Positions 13,095-25,575 of a stretch of DNA of 64,000 bases are shown here, in pieces; the stretch's first letter is position 1, and every line of letters starts with the position of its first letter. The DNA is from Saururus chinensis. Taxonomy: Eukaryota; Streptophyta; Magnoliopsida; Piperales; Saururaceae. Below the pieces are notes generated by a model. It was not told the DNA's origin. It worked only from the letters and a program-made list of their open reading frames with translations, and did no database searches. The position numbers and the translations under genes were made by a program. The stretch covers positions 2,084,001-2,148,000 of the forward strand of contig CP141147.1 of NCBI GenBank assembly GCA_035235625.1. Direction: 5' to 3'.

Positions 13095-13215
13095 CAGCGT
13101 TGCATGATTTCTACCCAAGAGTGGCAATATCTGATTCTGCCCAAGAGTGACATTGTATGATTTCTACCCAAGAGTGGCACTGTATGATTCTGCCCAAGAG
13201 TGGCACTAGCACTAT
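13095..13215 (+). repeat. Minisatellite, about 30 bp unit
   Basis: About four copies of a unit containing CCCAAGAGTGGCA and TGATTTCTA / TGATTCTG. Inside LTR copy A. Confidence 0.7.
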
Positions 13216-13499
13216 AATACCCATAGTGGTGGGCAATTGTATGGCACTATAAGACCCCTAAAGTGTGGGCAATTGTATGACCCCTTATGTGTGGGTCTTT
13301 ACATTTGCGCACTCAAGTAAATATTATCATGGACCTGCTCTTACCTATTTGATCCTGTGCCACATGAGCATTGGCGTGCCTTACCTTCGAAAAAGTCCAT
13401 GACGTCTAATCACTCCTCAGAGGTTAAGGTGATGCCCCAATGGCATTTTTTTCCATTTTGACGTTGAAACTTATTAGCTGTAAAGAGCTTCAGTGGTGG

Positions 13500-14000
13500 A
13501 TAGTACATGTACGACTGTAAGAGTATGAGTATGTGTACGATTGTAAGAGTATGAGTATGAGCACGACTGTAAGAGTTTGAGTATGAGCACGACTGTAAGA
13601 GTATGAGTATGAGCACGACTGTAAGAGTATGATCACAACTGTAAGAGTATGAGCATGAGCACAACTGTAAGAGTATGAGTATGTGTATGACTGTAAGAAT
13701 ATAAGTATGTGTACAACTGTAAGAGTATGAGTACGAGCATGACTGTAAGAGTATAATCATGAGCACGACTATAAGAGTATGAGTATGTGTACGAGTGTAA
13801 GAGTATGAGTATGTATATGACTGTAAGAGTATTAGTATGAGCATGACTGTAAGAGTATTGAGTATGACTGTAAGACTATAAGTATGAGAACGACTGTAAG
13901 AGTATATTTCTGAGTAAGACTGTAAGAGTATGTTTCTGAGTAAGACTGTAAGAGTATGACTCAGAGCAAGACTGTAAGCGTATGTTTTTGAGCAAGACAA
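13500..14000 (+). repeat. Minisatellite, about 26 bp unit, many copies
   Basis: A long run of imperfect copies of GACTGTAAGAGTATGAGTAT followed by GAGCAC or GTGTAC. The tyrosine/serine/leucine-rich 220-residue - strand ORF here is just this repeat read through and not a gene. Confidence 0.85.
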
Positions 14001-14851
14001 TAAGTGTAATATTGTAAGAGTAAGGTCATATAAGTATGTGTAAGTTATATGAATAAGTGTATGATTGTACAAGCAAGGTCATACGAGTATATGTAAGTTA
14101 TATGAGCAAGCATATGATTCGAGTAAGTTTGTAAGACTTTACTTAAGTGTGTATGTGTAAGATTGGTTTGATGGTGTGTGCTTGGCATGATTGTATGCGT
14201 ATGTGCATGATTATTATACGCCCATTTGCTTCATGTTGAGTTGCATGAACGCATCTATGTGTGGACTTACTAAGTTTACTATTTAGAACTCCCCTACTTG
14301 GTATTTTCCTAATGAGTATGAAAATACTCATTACCCTATTTTTTAGCCCCATTGTTTGGGAGGCTTTTGCAGGTTTATGATGGAGAGTTCCTGGAGATGG
14401 ATGCTCATTTCCATAGTGGATTGATTCCCGTGGACTCAGGTATATACTTGACTTATTGCGAGTATTACTTTATGCCACGATCTAATGTATTGGGTGAGAT
14501 GAGAATTAAGGTGTTTATACTTTCTGAACTTTTAATTTGGTTTAGATTGTAGACTATTATGAGACTTGTACTCAGGGATGTCTGGGAGAGATTTGTATTT
14601 AAAGTCTATGATCATAGCAATTTATTCGTATGCTTGTTTTCGAGTAACGCTGAGGATGTTTAGTTTGGCTATATGATGTTTGATCGAATGAGTAAAACTT
14701 TGTATGCGAAAAATAGACATGTGATGCTTTAAATTTTAAAAATTGCTTTCACGAGTTTCATATTTGTCATTTTTCCTGATTTACAACCATTATATTGCAA
14801 AAATGTTCTGTGAATTTTGAGAAAATGTGATGAAAAATCTCAGGCGTTACA

Positions 14852-15440
14852 ATAGGAGTCCAAACAAGTTTATAATATATAAAGCCTTACATCATCTCAT
14901 AAAATTCTCTAGTCCCTAAATGCTTGATTGTTTCTTCTTCTCCATGCAAAATAAGTTATACATGCATTCTGAAAGATTAATAAAAGAGATATAATGTAAA
15001 CAACAAGCACTTTATCATATTAAATAAATAAAAAGGATAAACTCAACTTAAATAAAAAAGTGTTTGAACATCTAAACAATCACTACATACAAACAAGAAT
15101 TACTATTATTAACAGAGACAAGTCACTATTTCAAATAGAGATGAGCCACATATACATGGACATACTTTATTACTCAAAAACTACTATTAAGTATGAAAAT
15201 TATAGTAATTTAATACTATATTTCGATAAAGTTGTAGCTATCTGCTGCATCACAGAGAACTAATCCAAATACTTACTAGAATAATTACAACAAATGACCA
15301 CAATGTCTTTAATAATTTAAGCAATTATTCTTTACAGTGATACCACTATTTACACAATGCAATATGAATATATGACAAATCGAAAAACACATGTACAACT
15401 TTAGCAATATATTGGAAGCCAACCAGAATCTCTCAAACAT

Positions 15441-15494
<54 letters not shown>

Positions 15495-17258
15495 AAATAC
15501 AACCATTACTAATCTCTACAAAGATAATACAATAACATGATTCCAACTGCATAATCTGTTCAAAGACAAAAAAAGTCTTGCATGATGCCAATTGGATTTT
15601 GTAGTTGATCCCTCAATTTACACAATTTACATTTCATATCTATCTGCAAGATTGGATACAGATTAATTTGATAACTCACAAAGTTCCATATTCATAGTTC
15701 ATACCCGCAACATGTATGTGAAGATTCATACGCAATATCCATAAATCTACAGTTTATTCTTGCTCTTAGGGTGGAACAATTATGGTTGTGGGGAACTCTA
15801 AATCTAGGTTCTTAAGTGCCTGAACCTTAGAAATGAATTTTCAGCCTAGCTTCTATGCCCTTTAAGTCAATTATCCTCAATGAGTCCCCTCAATGTTCCA
15901 ATTTTAAAAGTTTAATTACCCTAAAAAATTTACTCGAAACAAGCCAGCAGGGAAGAACTGAGAATTTGATAAAAGGAATTAATGTCCTTAGATGTCTTAC
16001 AAGTGCGCTCGCGCACACACACACAGAGTAAATTGATACATGTCAAGCTCCTTGAGGTTATATGTTTTGCCAACTAGCTGGGCAATGGACTCATCATCCA
16101 TATTCCAACATGCAAAGCTGACCATTAAAGAGCTAAATGCAATCCTTTAATTAGTAGAGGGATTACGGTCAATACACCCTTCTAAAAGACATTCAGCAAG
16201 CAAGCAAACTTTAATGGGTTGATCACACCAAAGAGGAAAATTTGCTGAGAATGACGGTAGATGCCTATTCCTAAAGATGATGGCAGATGCCTACCTGTAA
16301 TCACTGGGTTGTGTAGAAAGTGATAATTTAAGTACTAAATATGCAGTGTGAATTTATAAAGCATTTTTATTTCTAATCAGTATTCACGATAACTCAAAGT
16401 TACCTGTCAGGTATTCAGATTAGCAAACATATTGCACAGAAAGGAGTTGGCTGGACATTTACAAGTAACTAAAAATCAAGCCTGCCAAGTTTGTTCCACC
16501 CATTGTTTCTCGAAGTATCTATAAAATATATGGAATTAATGTTTCCAAAATTGAGATCGTTGTGGACAAAATATGATAGGGAAGCAATGCTAACAAGATT
16601 GAAAAGATGGCATGTCTCCACTTCATATAGCATGCATGACCAAATGAGTTTTAGTATATGATAGAACTCCATGATAATTACAAATTTGATGAAGCATTCA
16701 TCCATTTTAATGAGTTTTCAAGTTTGATTGTTTCTATATGATGGATAGTTAACACAACAAAATAGAGGTGGTCCTGATTCTCTATATCTTCTTGTTTCTA
16801 TTGTAGGGATTTTGGTCTTTCTTTCTTTTAGTTTTTATTTGTCTCGCCATGCAAATATGCTAGATTAGTACATTGTTATGAAGGAAAAAAGTTTTCTAGC
16901 TTCCTGGCTTGATCTCACTATCCTCCTGAATAGCCAAATCCAGTTCCCCATAATGATGATAACTTCTTGCATTTTGGCTATTAATGCAATAAGAAATTAT
17001 GATTGTTGTTAGTAGGATTGCCTCTTGAGATTATGTATGTGAAGATGGAATAATGACAAGAACAAAGGGAGACATTGGCCTATCATGTAATTGGCCAGCT
17101 TTTATTCCTTTATTCATCATTTTTGCTTTCAAGACTACTTTTCTTGAATGTGAACCTCTTATCTAACCTTGGTGTTCGTTACTTTATTAGACGAGGATGT
17201 CAAGTGTGATTTTTCTACAGAGAGCTTATTATTTTTATGTATATTTTATGCAAAAATT
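14852..17258. other. Geneless AT-rich stretch before the hAT transposase
   Basis: It holds the TA microsatellite at 15,443-15,491, a short CA run near 16,010-16,025 and the repeated 39 bp word at 16,271-16,309. No gene recognised. The hAT element's own left terminus should be in here or nearby, but I did not find a convincing 8 bp duplication. Confidence 0.4.
15443..15491. repeat. (TA)n microsatellite
   Basis: An uninterrupted run of about 24 TA units. The - strand ORF with alternating Ile-Tyr is a by-product. Confidence 0.95.
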
Positions 17259-19822
17259 ATGGCAACAAATAAGGGTTGGGAGCATGGAATGCAAGTGGGC
17301 ATCAGGGGGTCAAGATGTAATTATTGTGATAAAATTATGAAGGCTGGGGGAGTGGCAAGATTGAAGGATCATTTGATAGGTGGTAAATATGTTGTAAGGT
17401 GCAAAGAGTGTCTTGAGGATGTGTAAAATGAATTGAAAGTCCTCAAGGAGGAAAATAAGAAGAAAATGTTTGATTCGAAAGACAATAAAGATGCATTCAG
17501 AAATTGGTTGCCTTGGGTATGAATCAGAGGTTCAAATTGACATATCAGATGAGGATGAGCTTGAAGTAGCTAAAGTTGTCTTAACTGGCATAGGTGGTTC
17601 TAGTAGTGGAGCACATGCAAGGAGGAAAAACATTGGTGTGTCAAACCAACAAACTATTATAGATATAGTTTCACCTGGTTTGAGAGAAAGACTTGGTAGG
17701 ATGATTTCTGAGTTTTTCATCTCTAACCATATTCCTACTCATGTTGCAAATGATCCTTATTTTCTAAACATGATATCTGAAGCACAAGCAGTTGGAAAAG
17801 GAGTACGTCCTCCCACTGCCAAGGATATATTGGGAACATATTTGGGCAAAGAGGTCAAAGACATGGACAAGAGGATAAAGGATATAGAACCTATTTGGAA
17901 TGAATATGGATGCTCCATTTTTGTGTGATGGATGGACGGGAACGACAAAAATGTCCATCATTAACTTCATGGTTTATAGCAACCGAAGAATTTATTTTTT
18001 AGACTGAGTTGATGCTTCGGGAAAGGAGAAGAATGCTTACTACATCATGAACTTAATTGAAGAACAAATTAAGGGAATTGGAAGAAAGAATGTAGTTCAG
18101 ATTGTCACAGATAATGCTAGCAATTATAAGAAAGCTGGAAAGATGTTGATGCAGAGGTATGCATTATATCGGACACCTTGTGCAGCTCATTGTATAGACC
18201 TCATGTTTGAAGAAGTCGCAAAGCATGGCTTTGTGGGAAATGTAGTTAAAAAATGAAGAATGGTGACAAGATTTATATATAATCATGACAAACTTATTCA
18301 CCATATACGACAGGCTTGTGGCCGGGATTTAGTTTATCCAGGGGCAACAAGGTTCGCAACAAACTTCATTGCACTAGAGAGCTTGCAAAGGGAGAAGAGC
18401 GCACTGCAATCATTCTTCTCAAGTCAATAGTGGCTAGATTCTGACCTTGAAAGTCATCTATGTGCTATAGATGTGAAGAAAATTGTGCTTGATAACAAGT
18501 TTTGGGAAGAAGTGAGGGATTCAATTGCGATCATGGATCCAATACATGAGGTTCTACGAGTCATGGACACTGAAAAATTTCCAACTATGGGATCTGTTTA
18601 TGAGGCTAATGACAGGATGAAAATGGCCATTAAAGTCTCATCTCCAAGGTCTTATGTATGGGTTAATGAAATTATTGACAAGAGGTGGGTAAGATCAATG
18701 GATGAACCCATCTACAAGGCCAATAAGCATCTCTTACAATTGTTACTTTTAGGAAATATGTTACTTATCTTAATTATTATGCATTTTTTTATGTAGCGTA
18801 CTACCTCAATTCTAAGTACCATTATAGTAAAAAGCTTGGGCACATACCATATTTAATCAAGGCAGTGCATTACGTATTTGATAAGTTGTTCCCAATGTCA
18901 GATGATGCAGGCAATATAGGCAGTGAGGTAATTACCTATAATATTAATTGGACACAATTTATTCTTTATTTTTTTATACAATGATATTGACATACAACAA
19001 CTTGTATAAAAATTGTCAGGTTTAGGGATGCACGTGTCACATTTGGAAGCAGAAATGTCGTTCCATCAAGGAAAACAATGTGGGCAGGTAACTTTAACAT
19101 GAAGATAAATTTTTTTACCCATATATTGATTAATTCATCTCTACGAAGATGCTACTTGTTCTCTTTATTTTCTAGGGGAATGGCGATTATTGTATGAGAT
19201 CGATTACCCTACACTAAGCAAGTTGGCTATTCTTATACTGTCACAAACTGCCCTTGCATCTCCATGTGAGAGAAATTGGAGCACATTTGTCTTCATTCAC
19301 ACAAAGCCTAGGAATAGATTATCCTACAATAAGTTGAAGAAACTGACCTTTTGTCATTATAATATGAAGTTCATGATGAAGGATATAGAAGATAATTATA
19401 AAAATCGTGACAAACAAGAGGATGATCCCTTAGACCACTTTAAATTAGTGGCTGAAGTATATTTGGATGAGAGAGAAAATCTTTACGCTGAGTGGGTAGA
19501 AACAAACTCTATGGACCAGGATGATGAACAATCTTATCCCTTGATTGTTGGTGCAACAAAAGATGTCAAAATTGAAGTTGAAAGATTTAGAGAAGAAATT
19601 GTATCAATTTCCATAATCAAGGGATCTCACAAACATGAAGATGATTCAGTGTCCGATGATGATAGTGCTACTAATGATGGAGACAACAATAATAGAAGAG
19701 ATTATGATGAAAATGATAGTAGCAGATACACTCTCAAAGGGAATGAGGCTAATCAAAATGAAAGATTTAACATGACTCCTTTAGCTTTCACTGAAGAAGA
19801 TGGTTTTACTAATGCTACATAG
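17259..19822 (+). pseudogene. hAT-superfamily transposase (BED / DUF659 type), broken
   Basis: The DDE transposase of a plant hAT element, recognisable throughout but interrupted. In order: BED-type zinc finger from the ATG at 17,259 (WEHG...CNYCDKIMKAGGVARLKDHLIG), stop at 17,424; linker; DUF659 region (GLRERLGRMISEFF...PYFLNMI, GTYLGKEV, then after a shift the trait of NYKKAGKMLMQRY...TPCAAHCIDLM at 18,110-18,210); middle region (GATRFATNFIALESLQ, KFPTMGSVYEANDRMK); and C-terminal hAT dimerisation region (YPTLSKLAILILSQTALASPCERNWSTF...IHTKPRNRLSYNKL at 19,200-19,350), ending in an acidic tail. GT-AG introns are plausible around 18,930-19,020 and 19,088-19,172. Internal stops (17,424; near 18,000; 18,254; 18,428) and frameshifts make it inactive. 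No TIR/TSD pair was located. Confidence 0.88.
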
Positions 19823-20523
19823 GATTCCGATCACGGGTCACGATCGATTAAGCAATCTAACTATCGTTAAGGATAGGAGAGTGGGACACAGAGGAAATAT
19901 TAGTTTTATTATTAGATGCTTTACTTAAATTAATTCTTAGTCTTATGTCAATGGGTTTACTAATTCTTAGATTTTATAGTTAAATAAGTTTTGATTTTTC
20001 TATATAAATAATATTTCTATTCAGTCTCATTTAGCATCATCAATAAATATTATATTTTTTCCTTACTTCACATAATTTTTGTTATATTCTTATAAGTTTA
20101 TAATTATTTAATATTTGTATTAATATTTGTCAATAATAATATATACCCACATTAAAAAATGTGTTAACTATTTTTTTTTATAATTACCTCAACACTTCCT
20201 ATTATTTTACACGATTTCTCCTAGATCTCATCTCTTTGGACTACCGAGACAAGATTGAAATCCGAGACAGAGAACGATGGTCACGGGGCAGTCTCACATT
20301 ATTAGTGACCCAAAAAATGCGTGGAAGAAAGACCTTTAGACAAGTCCATTAGAAAATACATATAAATCAAGTTGCCAAAGGCATCCCAGGGCTCATCCTT
20401 CAAATTTTCCTGACTAAAGCACTTGAGCTCACCAAATCTTGGCCTGCCTACGGAAGCCCAAAGCATCGGGAAGGTCGCATAATCATTTCTTAAATTTAAC
20501 GGGTACAAAGTCGATTGGTAGCA
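19823..20523. other. Intergenic stretch and NLR 5' region
   Basis: AT-rich spacer between the hAT pseudogene and the NLR gene, containing the candidate TATA box. The last 160 bp are more balanced in composition and should be the NLR 5' leader. Confidence 0.5.
20361..20367 (+). promoter_or_regulatory. Candidate TATA box of the NLR gene
   Basis: TATAAAT lies about 160 bp upstream of the NLR start codon in an otherwise unremarkable spacer. Spacing would give a leader of about 130 bp. Inferred from position only. Confidence 0.4.
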
Positions 20524-23238
20524 ATGGCCGAAATAGCGGTCAGTGCAGCGGTGTCGGAGCTGATAAGGGTGCTGGCTGAGGCGCTGACCAGTCTCTCTGT
20601 CCGCGATGCATTCTCGGTCCAGGATGTTCGAGGGGATATCCAACAAATCAAAGATGATCTCGAGATGATGCTTGCAGCCTTAGAGGTTGCGGATCAGACG
20701 GAGAGCAGGAACAAACTAGTTGAAGTATGGGTAAACCAAGTGAGAGAAGTTGCTCGAGATACCAAAAATGTGATGGATGACTTCCGCACGGTGCCATCCC
20801 CTGCAAGCGGATGTATCGCTGGTTGCCTGTGGCTCCTCCGTCATAGAAGATCTTGGGATCAGATTGCCAATCGGATCCACTACATGCAGCGCCGCATCTA
20901 CTACGTATCAAAGAGAAGAAACCGCTTTGATCCAGGGGAGCAATCATCAACTTCCACCACCTCTTACGGTGCTGGGACCTCGAGCACCTATTGTCCAAAA
21001 GCCCAGCTGACTCAACGGTTGCTCGGCAACGAGTCGAGGCTGGAAGTGATCCCGGTGGTTGGTATGCCTGGAATCGGGAAGACCACTCTTGTCAGAAATA
21101 TCTATGAGGATCCTGCGGTAAAGAACCATTTCAAGTATTGTGCTTGGATTACAGTGTCCCGGCAATTTGACATAGTGAAGCTGTTAAAGAGCCTGACGAA
21201 GCAGTTCATGGAAAGGCAGTTTTTCATGTCCCCCGAAGATCATACGGCCTTCATAGATAATTACTTGGAGAAATTAAGAAAGCAGAATATAACGCCCGAC
21301 GAATATCTAGCGGAGATAGTGTGGGACTCTCTAAAGAAAAGGAGATACGTTGTCTTCATAGATGACATATGGTCGGTTGATGCTTGGAATATCATTAAGT
21401 GTGTTTTTCCTGAAAATGAACTTGGAAGTAGGATAATGGTGACAACACGGTCTCGAGAAGTTGCCAACTACTGTTCTATGCCTCGTGAAAATGTGTTTCC
21501 GTTAAATCCACTCACCGAAAAAGATGCCTGGAGCCTATTCTGCAACAAAGCGTTCACGTCGGATGCTGATGGAGGTAATTGCCCTCCTGAATTAGAACCA
21601 ACTGCCCGCGATATTCTAAATAAATGTGGAGGACTACCACTGGTAGTAGCGACCACTGGGAGTCTTCTCAGAACGAAAGACAAAACTCTTTCGGAATGGA
21701 AAATCGTCAGATTCTTAATTATGATGACTTGCAGTGTCAAGAATGTCCTATCTCTTAGTTATGATGACCTGCCAAGTCATTTAAGGCCTTGTTTCCTATA
21801 TCTGGGCATTTACCCTCCCTCCTATGAAATTAAACGAGCCGAGCTTTGTCGACAGTGGATTGCTGAAGGATTCATTAGTCCCGTGAATGGTTCTACTACT
21901 GAAGATGTCTGCCACCGTAACCTCCAGATTTTTGCTGAAAGGAATTTAGTGCAACTAGTGAAGGTGGACTGTTTTGGAAGGATGGAAAGCTGCCAAGTCC
22001 ATGATTTGATGCATGAATTCATTGTGTCGAAATCCCAAGAACAAAGCTTCCACACGTCGATTGAGATGCGCAGTAAAGCTAATCGTTTAGCAATCTACAG
22101 TGGCCAAAGTTTTGCAGGTGATATGTCCCGTCAAACATCTCACTTTCGCTCTCTCTTTCTATTTGGACCTGTAATTTTTCCGTTACTGGAAAACTTTCGC
22201 TCACTGAAAGTGTTAAGTCTGCTTGGATCCGGAATTGAAATATATTCATTTCCTAGTTCCGTTTTAGATCTCATCCACTTGACATATTTGTGTTTGAGGG
22301 GAAGAATGATCGGGACAGTTCCAAAGGCTATACACAAACTAAAAAATCTTGAAATTTTGGACCTCAAGTACACCAACGTGACCGAATTGCCCAAGGAAAT
22401 CATTCAACTTCAAGGTCTACGGCACCTGTTGGTGAGTAATAATTATAGAGATATTGGTGGTGGTGTGAAGTTCCCAACAGATCTAGGCAAATTGAGATCT
22501 ATGCAAAATCTGTCCATACTGGACGTGAAGGATGGGAGTGTTCAGCTAAAGGAGTTAGAGGAGTTGACTCAGCTAAAGAGGCTTTCTATTACATCAGTAC
22601 GTACTGAAGATGGAAACACTTTGTGCAAGTCCATCAGCAAAATGGTTCATCTCCAGTCACTCTCTATAAGTGCTTCTGGTCGTTATGATAATTTATCTGA
22701 TCTTAATGTTGACTCCTTCTCAACTCCTTCAACTGAACTGAGGAGCATCAAGTTGACCGGGATTCTGAAGAAGTTGCCGAACAACCTGCTTTCACTTGCT
22801 AGCCTCGTCAAGCTACAACTGCTGAATTCGCAGCTCAATGATGACCCCCTTCAGGCACTCGGAGGTTTACCATGCTTGGCAGAACTACAAATGCTTTTCG
22901 ATGCCTACACAGGGGTGAAGTTGCATGCTAGGGCACAAAGTTTTCCAAATCTTAAGACATTATATATTGGAGATCTCTTTGGACTAAAGCTCATTACATT
23001 AGAACAGGGAACCATGCCAAGACTCGAGTTTTTTGCAATTAGTAATTTTGTGTTTATGATAAGAGTTCCGTTCGGGATAGAGCATCTCAATCATCTCAAA
23101 GAAATCCATCTTCCACCACACTTGCTTAGCCACGTGTATAAGGAGCAGGCCGAAGACTGGTGCAAACTCCAGCAAATCCCAATTATTCGCCAAAGTTTTC
23201 TTGATGATGGAAGATGGTATTCGCACCCTTTGGATTGA
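20524..23238 (+). CDS. CC-NB-ARC-LRR disease-resistance protein, RPM1-like, intact
   Basis: Single-exon NLR of 904 residues, a cytoplasmic or plasma-membrane-associated immune receptor that switches from ADP- to ATP-bound states when it senses pathogen effectors. I start at ATG 20,524 (GCAATGGCC, good context). Domains: coiled-coil/Rx-N about 1-130, with the EDVID position degenerate (TKNVMDDF, 80-87); P-loop GMPGIGKTT 180-188; RNBS-A NHFKYCAWITVS 201-212; kinase-2 YVVFIDDIW 275-283; RNBS-B GSRIMVTTRS 301-310; GLPL 370-373; RNBS-D around 416-436; MHD position reads VHD (492-494); LRRs from about 540 to the end. The stretch between GLPL and LSYDDL looks shorter than in typical RPM1-like proteins. 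All nucleotide-binding motifs are present, so it may be functional. A CACTA/copia-broken relative lies at 47.9-56.7 kb, and a MULE terminus begins 424 bp after the stop. Confidence 0.95.
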   Translation: MAEIAVSAAVSELIRVLAEALTSLSVRDAFSVQDVRGDIQQIKDDLEMMLAALEVADQTESRNKLVEVWVNQVREVARDTKNVMDDFRTVPSPASGCIAGCLWLLRHRRSWDQIANRIHYMQRRIYYVSKRRNRFDPGEQSSTSTTSYGAGTSSTYCPKAQLTQRLLGNESRLEVIPVVGMPGIGKTTLVRNIYEDPAVKNHFKYCAWITVSRQFDIVKLLKSLTKQFMERQFFMSPEDHTAFIDNYLEKLRKQNITPDEYLAEIVWDSLKKRRYVVFIDDIWSVDAWNIIKCVFPENELGSRIMVTTRSREVANYCSMPRENVFPLNPLTEKDAWSLFCNKAFTSDADGGNCPPELEPTARDILNKCGGLPLVVATTGSLLRTKDKTLSEWKIVRFLIMMTCSVKNVLSLSYDDLPSHLRPCFLYLGIYPPSYEIKRAELCRQWIAEGFISPVNGSTTEDVCHRNLQIFAERNLVQLVKVDCFGRMESCQVHDLMHEFIVSKSQEQSFHTSIEMRSKANRLAIYSGQSFAGDMSRQTSHFRSLFLFGPVIFPLLENFRSLKVLSLLGSGIEIYSFPSSVLDLIHLTYLCLRGRMIGTVPKAIHKLKNLEILDLKYTNVTELPKEIIQLQGLRHLLVSNNYRDIGGGVKFPTDLGKLRSMQNLSILDVKDGSVQLKELEELTQLKRLSITSVRTEDGNTLCKSISKMVHLQSLSISASGRYDNLSDLNVDSFSTPSTELRSIKLTGILKKLPNNLLSLASLVKLQLLNSQLNDDPLQALGGLPCLAELQMLFDAYTGVKLHARAQSFPNLKTLYIGDLFGLKLITLEQGTMPRLEFFAISNFVFMIRVPFGIEHLNHLKEIHLPPHLLSHVYKEQAEDWCKLQQIPIIRQSFLDDGRWYSHPLD

Positions 23239-23661
23239 TTTGTAGAATTTTCATAATCGGTATGCAACTGTTGAATCCCAAAGGCATTGATTATTCCATG
23301 TATTTTCATTTCTGATTAGCACAGCCGCAGAGATTCTTCGAATGTACATTTTATTCCATCTCCCTGACAAACAATTTTTTTCTGCTTCAGGATTTTTGGG
23401 GGTTCTCAAGTCTACGTATGGAATGGCTTTCTCTTCAACAAGAAAAGACGGAAGAAATCAAAATGAATGGAGGCCATGGATTATACTTTACAATTGAGGA
23501 AAATATGCAGACAGTTTATTGAGGAAGTTCTGTTAGACCAGACGTTTGTTCCTTTTTCTTCTATTGGGGCGTGTATACCATATGCTAACAGAATTAGTAC
23601 ACTGAGTTTTTTTTTGTCTTACAGCTCAAGAGGATTGGATAACATCCTTTCTTTTTTTGTC
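23239..23661 (+). other. NLR 3' flank / probable 3' UTR
   Basis: Sequence from about 23,250 to 23,500 has a recognisable second copy at 32,515-32,870 (shared: AATCGGTATGC, GACTATTCCATG / GATTATTCCATG, GCAGAGATTC, CTTCAGGAT, AACAAGAAAA...GAAGAAA), so the unit duplicated in this cluster extended past the stop codon. The MULE terminus begins at about 23,662. Confidence 0.6.
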
Positions 23662-24450
23662 GAGTTTTTTTCATATTGCCTGGTCAAAGAATAAAAAATT
23701 CTATATTTCTTAGATTTTAAACGGAAATCTCATATGACCTTTTTGTGGACCAAACTGCCCTTAGGTTTCCACTATATCATGTTTTAATATAGAGAATAAT
23801 ATATGAACACCGGAATAGTGTTGCGCTGCTCCGATGCTGGGAGTCATTGGCGGCGAATGGAACTCGCCGGTAGGAGCTGACCGGCGGAGACTCACCGGCG
23901 AAAGTCGATGAAAGAGAAAAAAAATATTTTTTGACACCACAAACACTGTGTAAGTGCTCCAAATGATGCACTTCATAGAAACGATCATTCTTTTATATTG
24001 ATCATGAATTGGATTGGTATTTGCATCCATTATAATGGAGAGGTAGGTAATGATGGTGTGTATATTGGTGGAATGGCATGGTTGATGAACTTTCATCCAT
24101 CGGTAAGCTTCGTCAAGCTACTGGTAAGTCAAAGCACGACTTTCCATTCATGGTAATGTCAATTTGAAGTATTTAATTTCATCCCCCCAATCATCCATGA
24201 TATATGAATTATAAGACGACAAGGACCTCAAATCAGTGTTCTCTATTCATAAGAAGGTGAATAAGGAGGTGTTATCATTGTCTGCCGAGATGAAACAGCC
24301 CGACAATGGTGAAAAATCACCATCACCCTCTATAGAAAGGAACCAAACAGTTAATAGAGCTTAATCACCCGTTGTAATGGCTCATCCCAGCTCTAATGTC
24401 GGATTTCATACTGGATTCAATGAAACTCAGTTCACATTTGAAAGTGTTAG

Positions 24451-24759
24451 GTAACAATGAATCTTTCGATTATATGTAATTTGAATATTTCGTGTAGTCG
24501 AGACCACGATATTAAACATATCATGTTGAGGGTAAATCATATTGTGTGAAGTAATAAACACGACATGTAATATATTGCATTAGTAATTATACGATATACA
24601 CATGCGATATAGAAATTATGAGTTGCAACGTAGACATAATAACATGACATACATTCATGTTGTGGTTGCGATAACATGTTTTGAAATGTAAGCGTGCTAA
24701 CATAATACATGATGTCGACTAATGTCACATTTTTTTAACACTATAATGTGTAATGCAGA
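24451..24759 (+). other. MULE transposase intron 1 with CACGAYAT-type motifs
   Basis: GTAACAATG donor and AATGCAG acceptor between coding blocks. Contains CCACGATATT, AACACGACATG, TACGATATAC and related words. See the findings for the shared intron motif. Confidence 0.5.
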
Positions 24760-25575
24760 TTGGGAGAACCGAGAAACCTGCCCTCAACAAATCCAGGTCA
24801 ATCTTCTTTCACCAATCCAATGATTACACAACCTGAAATAGAAGTCAATTAAAATAGATCAGAGGAATTGTCACCAATGATGGGTGGGACAAGGACTTTA
24901 TTTGATACCTAAGAACCTCCATACAATCCTTGTAATTACAACGGTGGAGAAGGCGAAGAAGTTGAAAATATGTGGGGTGAGGATCAATGCTACAATAATG
25001 ATATAGTTGATATGGAAAGTATGTCCGACCACGAAGAATTTGGAAATAGCGAGGTTCCCATTAACGTCGACATTGAGGCGGAGGCGGAGGCAGATTGGGA
25101 TACAGTTGATGATTTAAACATGTTGGAACCGAATATTGATGAAGGCCAGTTAATGATGGGCAGTTTGCAAGCTAAGGATTACCAGAAGCTCCTCGAATTG
25201 GGTGCACATTTTCTAAGCCTAATACTTTCAAGAGGGTCTTGATCGACTTAGCAATAAAGGCAAATTTCATATATTGTGTTGTGGATGAAAACTGGAATAC
25301 GTACGCCGCAAAGTGCTCCAATGATTCTTGTAACTGGGTACATAAGGGCTTCAAATATAGGAGATCATGTAAATGTCACAAGATTAGTGCCGACTAATTT
25401 ATGTGGAACCCAAAAGAAGTCAACTGACTATCCCCTAGCATCATACCTTTAAATAAGAAGAAAATGTTATGACTTGTTTAAAGACTTGGTGGACATTACA
25501 CCTAAAAGCATAGCAAGTTATAGTTCGAAGCACTGAGGCATAACTGCAAACTACAAGAAATGCTGACACGTAGGT

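Larger units (their letters stand above)
10191..14851 (+). mobile_element. Giant solo LTR, copy A (4.7 kb)
   Basis: Begins TGTAAGGTCC and ends CAGGCGTTACA, flanked by near-identical 5 bp sequences (GTAGG left, ATAGG right), as expected of an old LTR insertion. No primer site, gag or pol lies inside or beside it, so I read it as a solo LTR. It shares termini and a conserved block about 0.5 kb from its 3' end (ACTCATTACCC...TTTTTAGCCCC, near 14,325) with copies at 26,078, 37,196 and 50,954. A GC-rich tract (about 10,500-11,800) carries many overlapping short ORFs with no recognisable product, and three minisatellites follow. The unusual length and imperfect target duplication leave room for an alternative reading as two abutting elements. 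Confidence 0.55.

Noticed and set aside
13410-14072. A 220-residue - strand ORF rich in Tyr, Ser and Leu
   Set aside because: It is a translation of the 26 bp minisatellite in LTR copy A.
15309-15506. Alternating Ile-Tyr ORF
   Set aside because: Translation of the TA microsatellite.
20302-20998. Minus-strand ORFs over the NLR 5' region
   Set aside because: Shadows of the NLR reading frame.
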